Shown here: positions 9,179-18,931 of the stretch, piece by piece
How the letters are laid out: each line of letters begins with the position of its first letter
Position numbering within the stretch: the first letter of the stretch is position 1
Assembly: GCA_049999765.1 (NCBI GenBank)
Contig: JBNGIQ010009156.1
Location: 51,883 to 115,882, forward strand
Origin: Phaeoceros laevis
Lineage: Eukaryota > Anthocerotophyta > Anthocerotopsida > Notothyladales
DNA length: 64,000 nt
Direction: 5' to 3'
Translations under genes and position numbers: made by a program
The notes under the pieces: generated by a model
The model's database searches: none
The model's input: the letters and a program-made list of their open reading frames with translations, nothing else
What the model was told of the DNA's origin: nothing

Positions 9179-11214
9179 TCACAGCTCCAGGACGAAGTCT
9201 GCATAACAAAAAAAAATGACCTCGGTCATTCCATTGGTAAGAGACCAGACAACAGAAACCAGCTACTACTCAGCTTCAACTCACATTCGGAGTCACTTTT
9301 CAGCCACTGCTCCTGATTCAGTTCAAATCCTTCATCATCGCTTGATTGTGAGACGAAGTCGTCATCACCATCGGAAGCCCAGTCTATGGTGAGGTGACTC
9401 CCAGCAGCGCAAATGCGGTCCAATGACTGATCGACGGGCACACAGGATTCTAAAACTGAGGGAGCCTCCGCCTGACTGCCACTCTGTAGTGCTCCTGCGC
9501 ATACCTCCTATTGCAGCCAGAGATGGTGAAGAGATATTCAACCTAGAAATGCAGAGCATGTTTTTAGTTACTGTGCCGGAATCTTACTTGGCTCGAAGTC
9601 GTCAACATGTCATCCGTGCTTCTGTCCTCCTTTGGCTCTTCAAGCAAGTCGCGTAATTGTGGTCTGCCAGACCTCTTGCGTCGCTGGGGGTGCATATGAG
9701 GACCGCAAGTGAACGCCACATCTGTACAGATCACCTGCTGCCCAGCCTCCCCCTGCTTGCCTTGCTTAAGTGCCTTCTTACTGGTTTGGCTCGTCTGCTC
9801 CCGCAATCTTGTAAGTGGTTTGATCCAAGTGGACGATTTCGCCCGGAGCCTGGACAGTTTTTGCGCCAGACCTTTTGAATTTGTGGTCTTTGTGAGCTCA
9901 TGCTTTCCCTTCCCCACTTCCACCTCCGTACCAATACTATCATCAGGACATTCTGGAGGGGGCAATTCCTTCTTGTCCCTCTGCGTCTTGCCACCAAGAA
10001 ACCTGGCAATTCTGCGGAGGACTTTCTCCTGACTGCTTCTACTCCGCAGGCTAGGCAGCAGACCTGAGTTGTAGCTGTCAAGGAATGTCTGCGTAGGGAG
10101 CATTTTTTTGCCTTCTTCTTGGATATCTTCTGCAACGTTCTCCTCAGACTCTTCGTTCTTGGACTCCTCCCCACCGACAGGGATTTTCAAGTCTCCGCAA
10201 ATCTCATCCTCCTCCCCTCCTCCATCGGAACAATTGGAGGCTCCTCGCAATTCCCAACAATAGTCACCGAACACTTGGAGCTCCCCTTCCCCAAAGACAG
10301 GACTATCGCGCCTAAAACCTTGAGCGCAGACGCCCTCCCCTATTTCCAAAACCTGTTTCTCTGAACTGTCAGGCAAGCACACATCTTCATCTCGTTCCGG
10401 GATGTTGAGCTTGGATCTCAGCTCGCTCTCCGAAGTACCAACAAACATCTCAAATCCCTCCAGATCTCCAAGTTCTCCATCAGCAAATTCTCTTAGGCCG
10501 AAGGTTCCGATTGCTAGCAGACCTAGCTGATCCTCGATTAAGGAGGACAAGGCCGCAGGGGCTTCATCGGCGATGTTCGGGTGAAAGCAGTTCGAAACCG
10601 AAAAAGGAAGCTTCGATTTCTTCGGGGTGGCTGGCAAGTTGTTCACCATGTGTGGCTTCTCTTTCTCAGGCTCAGCTGTTGTCTGCTGGCCGCCGGGGGA
10701 CGCAATCTTCAGCGGAACCCATGGCTCGTCGGAGTCCTTCCGCCGAATGAGAAAATAGTGCGCGGCTGCTGCCTCCAATTTCTCATCCGATTCGCTTTTA
10801 AAGCTCTCATGTATGCTCGCTGCAGGCAACCAAATTAATCCAGATACCACCTGATCAAGGACGGCCTCGGGAGCAGCCTTGGTAAGGCAGAAGACAGAAG
10901 AAAATGCAACAAACTTTGGCATTGCATGAGAGAGTCCCGTTCACTCACCAGGCGGAGGCTCTTTGCACGGATTGACTCGAGTGCCCTGGAATTTGCGGTG
11001 CATCCAACTCAAGAGCTGGCCACAACAGAACAGTTGCACAGGACAAGCAACATCGTCAAGGAAGAATGATCTAAACGTATCCTTCCCTGGAGGTCTTGGC
11101 ACAAAAAAGATTTCACCAAATTGACGGCCAAAACCGCATCTGATATCGGCGGGACTGGGAAAACCACGCTCTAGCACACCAAATCCATCACTCTTTTGAT
11201 TGCCACACCTTCAT
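9179..11214 (-). CDS. LAZY: LAZY/IGT-family gravitropism protein
   Basis: Five exons on the minus strand join in phase: 11214-11209, 11015-10949, 10819-9588, 9507-9285, 9198-9179 (515 residues). Exon 1 is only ATGAAG (Met-Lys) followed by GTGTGG. Exon 2 opens LLSWMHRKFQG, so the N-terminus is MKLLSWMHRKFQ, as in LAZY proteins. The family signature LGLLAIGTFGL (IGT motif) is near residue 128. The C-terminus, formed only by splicing exon 4 to exon 5, reads QWLKSDSEYFVLEL, matching conserved region V (KTDSEYIVLEL). The middle is acidic and low in complexity. LAZY proteins link gravity sensing in statocytes to polar auxin flow and so set organ angle. The five-exon layout with a tiny first exon is, as I recall, typical of the IGT family. 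Confidence 0.93.
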
Positions 11215-12585
11215 TCTCGCTAGTCGAGCCAACTCCGCTGGCAGATCGCAGCCAGTGACTAACCCTTGGAGCTGCCAGCCAGTCAGTGCTCTCAGGGAGC
11301 CTCTGTCCAGAGTACCTCAGAGACGAGAGAGCTTTGCAGATAAAGAGGAGAATTGAAGTGACTCAACCAAGAGCACAATTCGAGCTGACAAGCGGAGCTC
11401 TTATTGGCAGGGGGCGGGAGAATCCCAGTTTCTCCCGGCATCGCAGCAACCCCGGTTGTGTGGGAAGGCATCCATCATAGCCCGGCCAATTCCTACTGCC
11501 GAGAGTGGGAGCAAGAAAGCAGTCTTTTCCAGGGACAAGAACGACAGGGCAGTCATCCAGCAACCAGCAATGTGCTCTCGCACAAAGACGAAACCACATG
11601 AACATGCCCGACAATTCCCTGCAACTGTCACGGGTAGCTGTCACGCGGGGCATCCGTCCTCGACTGCTCCAAGCTCTGCGCACTGAGAAGGCAGGAAGGC
11701 ACGGAAGCAGGAAACTAGGCCGGAAGAAAAGAGTCCATAAAGCGTGCTTAATGGTACATACTAATTATCTCTTTGCTAGTGAAACGGCTGGGGATTGGGT
11801 TGCAGGCGATGGGGGATTTTTGGTGCCGCCAGATCTGGCGTACATTATTGGAAAGCAAATGGGCTGACCCGGTTTTCGGTGGCGGCAAACCAGGTTTCGC
11901 ACGTGGCATATAGTGCGTTGCGAGTCCCATCAATGCCAAGAGTCACCGGTTTCGCGCTGGCTCTTGGTTGCCTTCCCGCTGCGTGCGGTGGCCTTCATAA
12001 CGGCGCGTGCTTCTCATCATTGTTCTTCCATTCAGACACGGTCCCAGAAAAAGCAAAAGTGGCCTTGAGGCTCCTACTAGGATGCCACTTATCTTACGGG
12101 AGAATTGATCCAGAGACGGAAAAGGGTAGGGTACTGATGGAGACTGGAATGATTACAAATAGGATTACACAGTGGTCTTGCTCTCTGATCGCGTTTGAGC
12201 AGGGGATTGTCGATATGAATCGTAAGTTCTGCATCTCCTGTTGACGACCCTTTACCCTTCACAGGAGAAATTCTCCACTGATGACTATCTTCCGTTTTTC
12301 AGGACTTTTTAGCGACCATCAAACGGCAGGGTTGCAAGACACTCATTTGAGGTTTTCGGATTCCGTGCAGTCTCACTGATTCCCACAATTGTACCTCGAA
12401 AGAAGTGGCACCGCTTCTCTGTACTGTTTCCTGAGGCTTCCTCAGATACCTTCTCTTCGACCTCAGAAGCCAGGAAAACCACCTTCTTATCTTCTTGTTC
12501 TGGGAGCTCTTACAAAAATCTCCTGCTGCACTCCAGGACCTTCCTGTCTGCTTTCAGTCAGCAATGTTTTGGGTGCCTCTCCTCG
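11215..12585. other. Intergenic between LAZY promoter and PPR 3' end
   Basis: The LAZY promoter and leader lie at the low end and the 3' flank of the minus-strand PPR gene at the high end. A 149-codon plus-strand open frame (11795-12244) has no recognisable motif and I do not call it a gene. Confidence 0.5.
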
Positions 12586-14958
12586 TCAATGCCGGTCTCC
12601 ACATGAGCAGGACCCATCCACAAAGCGGTGCACCCGGCTAGCATCTCGAACTATGATTTCCCTCTTCTCGATGTGAGACATGATCTTGGTGCTGCTGTGG
12701 CAGTCATTGCACATTCTGAGATTCTTGTTGACCACTAGAGTTGTGCCATCTGCAGTGTTGAGGAGGCCGTATGCTAATGCCAGCTTCTCAGCATGTCCGC
12801 ACAGAGCATCTTCCTTTTTACTATCAGGCAATGCTTTGAGCACCAACTCGGTGTGTGGCACATGACCACCTTCCTCCTTGAACCTCGAGTTCATGTTCCT
12901 TGACTTGGATGAGACATCATCACCCCAGTCTTCTCCCACCGCGAACTCATGCACTTTTCTGTTCACTTCGATGCTGGCCTTTGCACCCTTCTTCCTTGCA
13001 CCAGCAGACTTCCTGAGGCACTCTATCTCATATGCATCGTTCCACCTGCCAGCATCTGCATATGCGCTGCTCATAAGGACATAAGCAGTTGAGTTTTCAG
13101 GTTCCAACTCTCTGAGTCTGTCAAAGCACAGCCTTGCACGCTCTGTGTCCCCATGGATTTTGCAGGAGCTCAGCAAGGATTTCCACCCCACGACGTCAGT
13201 CTCAAATGGCATACTCTGCAACACATTTTCTGCCTCGCCAAGACGGCCCGCCCGCCCGAGAAGATCAACCATGCAGTTGTAGTGATACACATCAGGTGCA
13301 AGACCGCACTCATCCACCATCATTTGAAAATACCGTCGGCCCTCATCCACCAAGCCCTCGTGGTTGCATGCCACAAGCAGACAAGCAAAGGTATCACGAT
13401 CAGGCTTCACACCTTGCTGCCGCATTTCCTCAAAGCACTTTATTGCCATTTGGCCGTTGCTGTGCTCTGCATAGCCATTGAGCAGGGCGGTCCAGGTCAC
13501 CACATCTCTTGTGGGCAGTTTGTCAAAGACTTTACGGGCATCCTCTAAGCTCCCGCATTTTGCATACATGTCCACCAGGCAGCTACCAACAACCATATCA
13601 GTTTCCAGCCCTCTTTGCTGAATCTGGCCGTGGAGTTGCTTCCCCTGATGCACTGCTGCAAGGTTGGTACATGCCTTTAGGAGGCAGGCAAATGTGAAGC
13701 CATCGGCTATGGACATGCCGTCCTCCTGCATGCTTGCATAAAGATTGAGAGCTTCCTGACCAAGGCCATGTTGCGCATACCCTCCGATCATGGCAGTCCA
13801 TGTCACCACATCTCTGGTGGGTAATCTGTCAAAAATGTCCCGAGCCTCCTCTAAGCTCCCACATTTAGCATACATGTTTACCAGGCAGTTGCCAACAACC
13901 AGATCAGCTTCCAGTCCTCTTTGCTGGATCTGTGCATGGAGTTGCTTCCCTTGTTGCAATGCTCCAACACTTGCACACGCTTGCAGGAGGCACACAAATG
14001 TAACGTGATTGGCAGGAATAGAGTCGTGCTGCTGTTGCATGCTGGCATACAGGGCAAGGGCTTCTTGACCAAGACCACGCTTAGCATATGCTGCTATCAT
14101 GGCCGTCCATGAGACCACATTCTTTACAGACAACGCGTCAAACACTTTGCGAGCATCGCCTAAGCTCCCACACTTCGCATACATGTCCACCAGGCAGCTG
14201 CCAATGAACTTGTCGGGCTCAAGCATAGTTCGCAGAATCTCACCATGTATCTCCCTACCAGAGGCCAAATCCACAGCACTTGTACATGCCTTGAGAGTTG
14301 CCACGAACACATAGCTGTTAGGCTTCACAGTGGATTGCAACATCTGTCTGTACAAACTAATTGCCTGGATAGGCTGTCCATGTTCAGCGTGTGCTGAAAT
14401 AATGGAAGCCCATACGTAGTTGTTTTGTGTGGACGCATTGGTAAACACCTGCATTGCTTCCTCCAACTTCCCGTGAGAAGCATACATACGGATGAAGTGG
14501 TTGGCCAAGAAGGTGTTTGCCTCATACCCACTTGTGATAGCAAGCGCATGAACGCGCTTCCCAAAATCCAAATTCTTCTTTGCAGCGCACTTCTTCAGGA
14601 CAGTATACAGCAGAGAGCTATCGACACCAGATCCTTGCTGCACCAGTAGCTCCAACGATTGCACAGCCTCGGCAAGCTCTCCCTCCTCACAAACTCTTCT
14701 CCGGTACGCAACCTTGGAATCTCCTCCGTGGCTTGCTGCCCAAAAAGGACCCCCAACATGCTCTGAAGTGGAGGTAGGAGCCTCAGGAGCTGCCGCCATC
14801 CAAGCTCCCACATTAGCAGAGCTGATCGCATCACAGGAGTGCCAAGGACCGGGCTCACACTGCCTGATGCCAGCCAACTTCCACCCTCCCAGCAAAACTT
14901 CTTTGCCATTGTTGAAGAACTGTACCGGGCGAAGGTGCATGAAGGTGACCAGCACCAT
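12586..14958 (-). CDS. PPR-DYW protein with variant DYW domain (KP-like, ends DRH)
   Basis: An intronless frame of 790 residues. After a leader of about 60-100 residues come PLS-type PPR triplets (VDMYAKCGSL, NVVSWTAMIAAYAKRG, KQLHAQIQQRGLE), then E1/E2 and a complete deaminase-like DYW domain. The active-site HAE is near residue 722 and the zinc ligands are CNDCH and CSC. The PG box is changed: KKGAKASIEVN replaces the usual KEPGCSWIEVN. The last three residues are DRH instead of DYW. The family edits organelle transcripts, the repeats choosing the site and the DYW domain deaminating C. Variants with a changed PG box and C-terminal tripeptide (DYW:KP) are linked with U-to-C editing in hornworts, lycophytes and ferns, from memory. 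It diverges from NCS6/CTU1 with 413 bases between the two ATGs. Confidence 0.92.
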   Translation of the reverse strand: MVLVTFMHLRPVQFFNNGKEVLLGGWKLAGIRQCEPGPWHSCDAISSANVGAWMAAAPEAPTSTSEHVGGPFWAASHGGDSKVAYRRRVCEEGELAEAVQSLELLVQQGSGVDSSLLYTVLKKCAAKKNLDFGKRVHALAITSGYEANTFLANHFIRMYASHGKLEEAMQVFTNASTQNNYVWASIISAHAEHGQPIQAISLYRQMLQSTVKPNSYVFVATLKACTSAVDLASGREIHGEILRTMLEPDKFIGSCLVDMYAKCGSLGDARKVFDALSVKNVVSWTAMIAAYAKRGLGQEALALYASMQQQHDSIPANHVTFVCLLQACASVGALQQGKQLHAQIQQRGLEADLVVGNCLVNMYAKCGSLEEARDIFDRLPTRDVVTWTAMIGGYAQHGLGQEALNLYASMQEDGMSIADGFTFACLLKACTNLAAVHQGKQLHGQIQQRGLETDMVVGSCLVDMYAKCGSLEDARKVFDKLPTRDVVTWTALLNGYAEHSNGQMAIKCFEEMRQQGVKPDRDTFACLLVACNHEGLVDEGRRYFQMMVDECGLAPDVYHYNCMVDLLGRAGRLGEAENVLQSMPFETDVVGWKSLLSSCKIHGDTERARLCFDRLRELEPENSTAYVLMSSAYADAGRWNDAYEIECLRKSAGARKKGAKASIEVNRKVHEFAVGEDWGDDVSSKSRNMNSRFKEEGGHVPHTELVLKALPDSKKEDALCGHAEKLALAYGLLNTADGTTLVVNKNLRMCNDCHSSTKIMSHIEKREIIVRDASRVHRFVDGSCSCGDRH

Positions 14959-15371
14959 TTCTAAGGTGCTCCTTCCATGTCTTCCTTTCGCCGGCGAGAA
15001 CTTGTGTCGCTGCAGTGTGTACTCATTTCAGACGGTCCGCTAATTCCAGTGAAGCAGTTTCGAAGATTACGGGGAACAGACAAGCGACCCTCTGTGCGAG
15101 AGAGGGACAGAGGTGATGGCACAATCAATCATGCCCCTTCGAGATCTGTTCACGGTAGAACACTACAGCGCTCACACTTCGCTTCACCAGTAAAGTCAGC
15201 TCATCAAACAGTCTGCAGCTTGTAACAAGCTCCAGATAGCTCTGGCGAATTGCAGGGGGCGCCAATTAGCTGGTACGCTCTCCTTGCTGCTTAATTCAGG
15301 GACTGCTGCTGTGAGAGACCCTTTAGGGATCCAAATCGCTAGGTAGGTGACGGGCAGAGAGGTACGGGGAG
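14959..15371. promoter_or_regulatory. Shared divergent promoter region (PPR gene / NCS6)
   Basis: The two start codons lie 413 bases apart on opposite strands, so both leaders and promoters must fit here. I see no clear TATA box for either gene. Confidence 0.5.
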
Positions 15372-17334
15372 ATGGGACGGGAGTGTGAAATATGCAAGGA
15401 CAAGCGAGCTTCTCTCCGTCGGCCCAAGACATCGCAGCAGGTGTTCAAACATTTCTATTTGTTCCTATCTGTCACTGTCGCGTTCCTAGTCCGATATTCT
15501 CAGTTTTTTGCCATCTCATGCAGATATGTAGGGAGTGCTTCTTCAGTGTTTTTGAAAATGAAATTCACAATACTATCGTGGAGAATTCTCTGTTTAAGCC
15601 CGGGGAGCGCGTTGCCATAGCAGCATCAGGTGGTAAAGGTGAGCTGTCTTCCAGTTCGTTCAGTTTGCGGGTTGAGCTTGATCCTCTGGAGGCCTTCATC
15701 TCAATGTTCCAAGCAATTGGTTGCAAAGCATAGGTCCTATGAGAACCCTAATCCCTTCATGTTTGTCATTCTCTACATGCTGCATGTTCGTTGTGCAGAT
15801 TCTACTGTCTTGGCACATGTGTTAACGGAGCTGAACAGGAGGCACAGCTACGGGCTTGATTTGTTTCTTTTGTCAGTGGATGAGGGTATAACCGGCTATA
15901 GGGACGATTCACTGGAAACTGTGAAGAGAAATGAAATACAGGTATTGGGCTCTGGAAGGTGGCCAGCATTGATTCTAATGTACATACGGGGCTGATGCAT
16001 CACGTCCTGTGCAGTATGGAATTCCTCTTGAGGTGGTTTCGTACAAGCAGCTGTATGGGTGGACGATGGATGAAATTGTGAAGGAGATAGGCCGGAAAAA
16101 TAACTGTACTTTCTGTGGTGTTTTCCGGCGACAGGTAAAATCACAAGGGCTTTTGTATCCTACAGCCATAGACATCTTTGGCACCTTTTGGTTTGCTGTC
16201 TAGGCTGTTCATGGGACGGCAACTCTAATTGCTGTGCCCTTAGGTCATTAAAATATACTTTGTGTTGGTAGGCCTTGGATAGAGGAGCTGCACTGATGCG
16301 GGCCGATAAAATGGCAACTGGTCATAATGCAGATGATATTGCTGAGACTGTGTTGCTCAACATCTTGAGAGGGGATATTGCAAGGCATGTCTCTTTGTCC
16401 CCTCTCCCACCCAATAGCCTTCGAGCAGAGCTGCAGAGTTCACGATGTCAAACGTAGCCAGCCTTTTAATGTGCATGTGCTGATCATGAGAGCTTTATCT
16501 TTCTTACGTGCAGACTCCAGAGATGCACGTTCATAACGACAGGGGAAGAAGGAGCTCTTCCCCGATGCAAGCCTTTCAAGTACACTTACGAAAAGGAGAT
16601 TGTTATATATCCTGCTGCCTTCATTTGTTTCGATTGCTGAAGTCAATCGTTTGACCCTTATCTGTAATCTCTGATGATGCACCTTAACATTGTTACACGT
16701 ATGCGTATTTCAAAAAGCTGGACTATTTCTCCACTGAATGTAAGTTCATCCCTTGGACAGAGGCAGTAATCTTTTGATTTGATTTGATTTTTTGGGGCTT
16801 GGTCCGTGATTTTCGGACCATGTGCAGGTATCTATTCCCCAAATGCTTATCGAGGCTTTGCACGGGAGTTCATAAAAGATCTAGAGCGTATTAGGTGAGC
16901 TACCTATGTCTCTGGTATCACTGAAGTGGAGGCACCATCTTAAGTCAATGTGATTGTGCAGGCCCAAAGCAATTCTGGACATCATCAGATCAGCCGAAAG
17001 ATTCAGGATCTCTTCCACAACAAGGATGCCAGAACAAGGCACCTGTGAACGATGCGGCTACATATCTAGTCAGGTATGTGGATTAACTTTGAACCCGAGT
17101 ACAGGACTGTCTGTAGAATGCTGCTGATGGCAAATGAACTTGTCGGTATAGCAGAGGTGTTGCAAGGCCTGCGTGCTGTTGGACGGCTTGAACAAGGGCC
17201 AACCACGACTAGGAATTAGCCGGACAAGGGCTTCGAAGAATAACATTGCTACTGGTAGACTTTCTGAGGAGGTAGTGAAGAAGTTGGCAGTAACTGAAGA
17301 GGACAGAAGTGTGGGTTCCTATCTGGACTTCTGA
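15372..17334 (+). CDS. NCS6: Cytoplasmic tRNA 2-thiolation protein 1 (NCS6/CTU1)
   Basis: Ten exons join in phase to 350 residues: 15372-15440, 15524-15638, 15799-15941, 16015-16134, 16272-16384, 16514-16606, 16699-16739, 16828-16894, 16962-17073, 17155-17334. The N-terminal zinc knuckle pairs CEIC (residues 5-8) with CREC. The PP-loop SGGKDST lies at about 58-64 and the C-terminal CERC and CKAC pairs follow. Conserved blocks include [46 protein letters not shown] and [11 protein letters not shown]. With its partner NCS2/CTU2 it thiolates U34 of Lys, Glu and Gln tRNAs, giving mcm5s2U, in the cytosol. Intron 5 begins GC (16385) rather than GT. Intron 6 is an AT-AC U12-type intron. Length matches the family. 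Confidence 0.96.
16607..16698 (+). other. U12-type AT-AC intron in NCS6
   Basis: The intron starts ATATCCTG (consensus ATATCCTT) and ends AC. It has CCTTAAC at 16682-16688, matching the U12 branch-point consensus TTCCTTAAC and ending 10 bases before the 3' splice site. Only these borders rebuild the conserved protein sequence [16 protein letters not shown] across exons 6 and 7; no GT-AG pair does. It would be removed by the minor spliceosome. Confidence 0.88.
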
Positions 17335-17883
17335 CGCTGGAGCCCAGGCCTCAGGACACGCAGCAGTTTTTAGTCATATTCAAAAGTGAGTTTTGGCCTT
17401 CCTTAGCTGCGTGTCATTATTCTAAGATCCTCGAAGCAGTGCGTCATGTCTGAAGTTGAGTCTGCAAGAGGTGCAGCTGTGAAGGGTCTCCTCTTTTCTA
17501 CTGTTGAGAATTTGTGTCGATGTTGTTTGCTGTCACAGCAGTAGGTGGCAAGAGCTCCCAACTGGCAACGCTTTGGAGTGCCTCATTGCATGTCAACCAC
17601 GGCACTGTACACCGGTGGTACTGCAGGCCTTGTGGCCGCAATAGGAAAGTCACACGCTTCGCTGGCTACCAGAAACGGTGTCTTGTGGTTCTAGAATACA
17701 TAAAAAGTACACGCTCTTTGCTTTTGGACGAAAAGAGCAACAGATAGAATGCTGGTCTTCATCAATAATCGATCGATACGATATAGATAACAACGCTGCA
17801 CCTGCTCCACCAACATCTCCACTTGTGGGCGTGGAACATGAGGCCGAGCGCGGAACCTGCTGAATATCCCTCTGACGACATGG
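17335..17883. other. Space between convergent NCS6 and thioredoxin-like genes
   Basis: This should hold both 3' untranslated regions. No other coding sequence is recognised. Confidence 0.55.
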
Positions 17884-18931
17884 CTAACTTGCTTGCCCCT
17901 CGGGAACATCAGGAACCCGTCCGGTATGCTTGTATATTGCAGCTAGAATTTTGCTCTTTTCCCTGGTAGTAAAAGCTTCCACCAAATCTCCGTCCTTGTA
18001 GAAATGGAACAAAGGAACGTTCTGCCTCCAAGCGATTAGGTGTTGTGTATGCATCAGTCAGGCAGTCACGACTTGGGAGTCAAACCGCAACGACTTTAGT
18101 CTACCGATCGACGTGGACACATGGCAGAAATAAGGGAAAGTTAGAAAACCAGCCAACTAGCCAAGAAAAACCTTCTTACCCTGATCTTGAAGCCTGCAGC
18201 GATATCAGACTGCTCCTCATACTCGTCCATAACCTGCACAAACATGCCCCAAATTGATAAGTGGTGCACAAGCTCCGTCCATGACAACAGCAGGGTGACG
18301 AAACTGCCCAACTCCTTCTTCCACCCAGCCTGCCCTGGTCATGGTCGCATACATTGTGCTTCAGAAAGACGACAGAAGCGTTGTCGTTGCCAGAGCCCTT
18401 GCACAGCTTGATGAATCCTTTCTCGACGTACTTGCAGCTGCCGCAAGCAGTACGATAGAAGTCCACAACAACCAACGACTTGGCACGCCTGGACTCGGCC
18501 AAAACCTCCTCAAATTCGCTGGCAGTGCTGATTTCCCTCACACAATCCACAGGGCATGTACCATCATCGTCATCCTCATCCTCCTTCCCCTGCTGCCTCT
18601 GAGCTTCCTTCTCCGCCCAATACCGAGCCGAATCCAGTACCGCTCGAGCAACTCCTGCTATCCCTGTTCCCCTGCCTCGTTTCTGGTCCACAACATTCAG
18701 AAACCGACCTAGTCTCAAATTTCCGTCACTGCCACATACCCTGGGAGCTGGCAACATCGACAATGCCCGCCCAGACCCGACTCTGGAAGAAGCATCTCCC
18801 ACAGCGCCTCTGGTGCCCAGATCTCCACGCCCCGCATCCAATTGCGATGCAACTGCCAAACCCGCGGTTGCTGCCATAGCCGTACGGCCCTGCACCCCAA
18901 CCCTAATCCGGCAAGAGCGGGGGAGGAGCAA
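17884..18931 (-). CDS. Chloroplast thioredoxin-like protein, CGSC active site
   Basis: Three minus-strand exons join in phase: 18931-18353, 18233-18180, 18021-17884 (256 residues). The first 100 or so residues are rich in Ala, Arg, Gly and Ser with few acids, as in a chloroplast transit peptide. An acidic linker (KEDEDDDDG) follows. The thioredoxin fold starts at about residue 132, with VVVDFYRTACGSCKYVEKGF. The active site is CGSC (163-166), not the usual WCGPC. The later VPLFHFYKDGDLVEAFTTR holds the cis-proline (VP). The wording matches the Arabidopsis At1g07700 group, from memory. Likely a stromal redox protein; partners are unknown. A start at the in-frame ATG 18877 is also possible. Its 3' end faces NCS6. 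Confidence 0.88.

Noticed and set aside
9490-9550. A short extra LAZY exon after TTTCTAG (9545) ending before GTATGC
   Set aside because: It puts the following conserved region V exon out of frame; the acceptor GCAATAG at 9508 with GAG as first codon keeps phase and rebuilds the conserved C-terminus.
11795-12244. 149-codon plus-strand open frame between LAZY and the PPR gene
   Set aside because: No motif, leader or splice context supports a gene.
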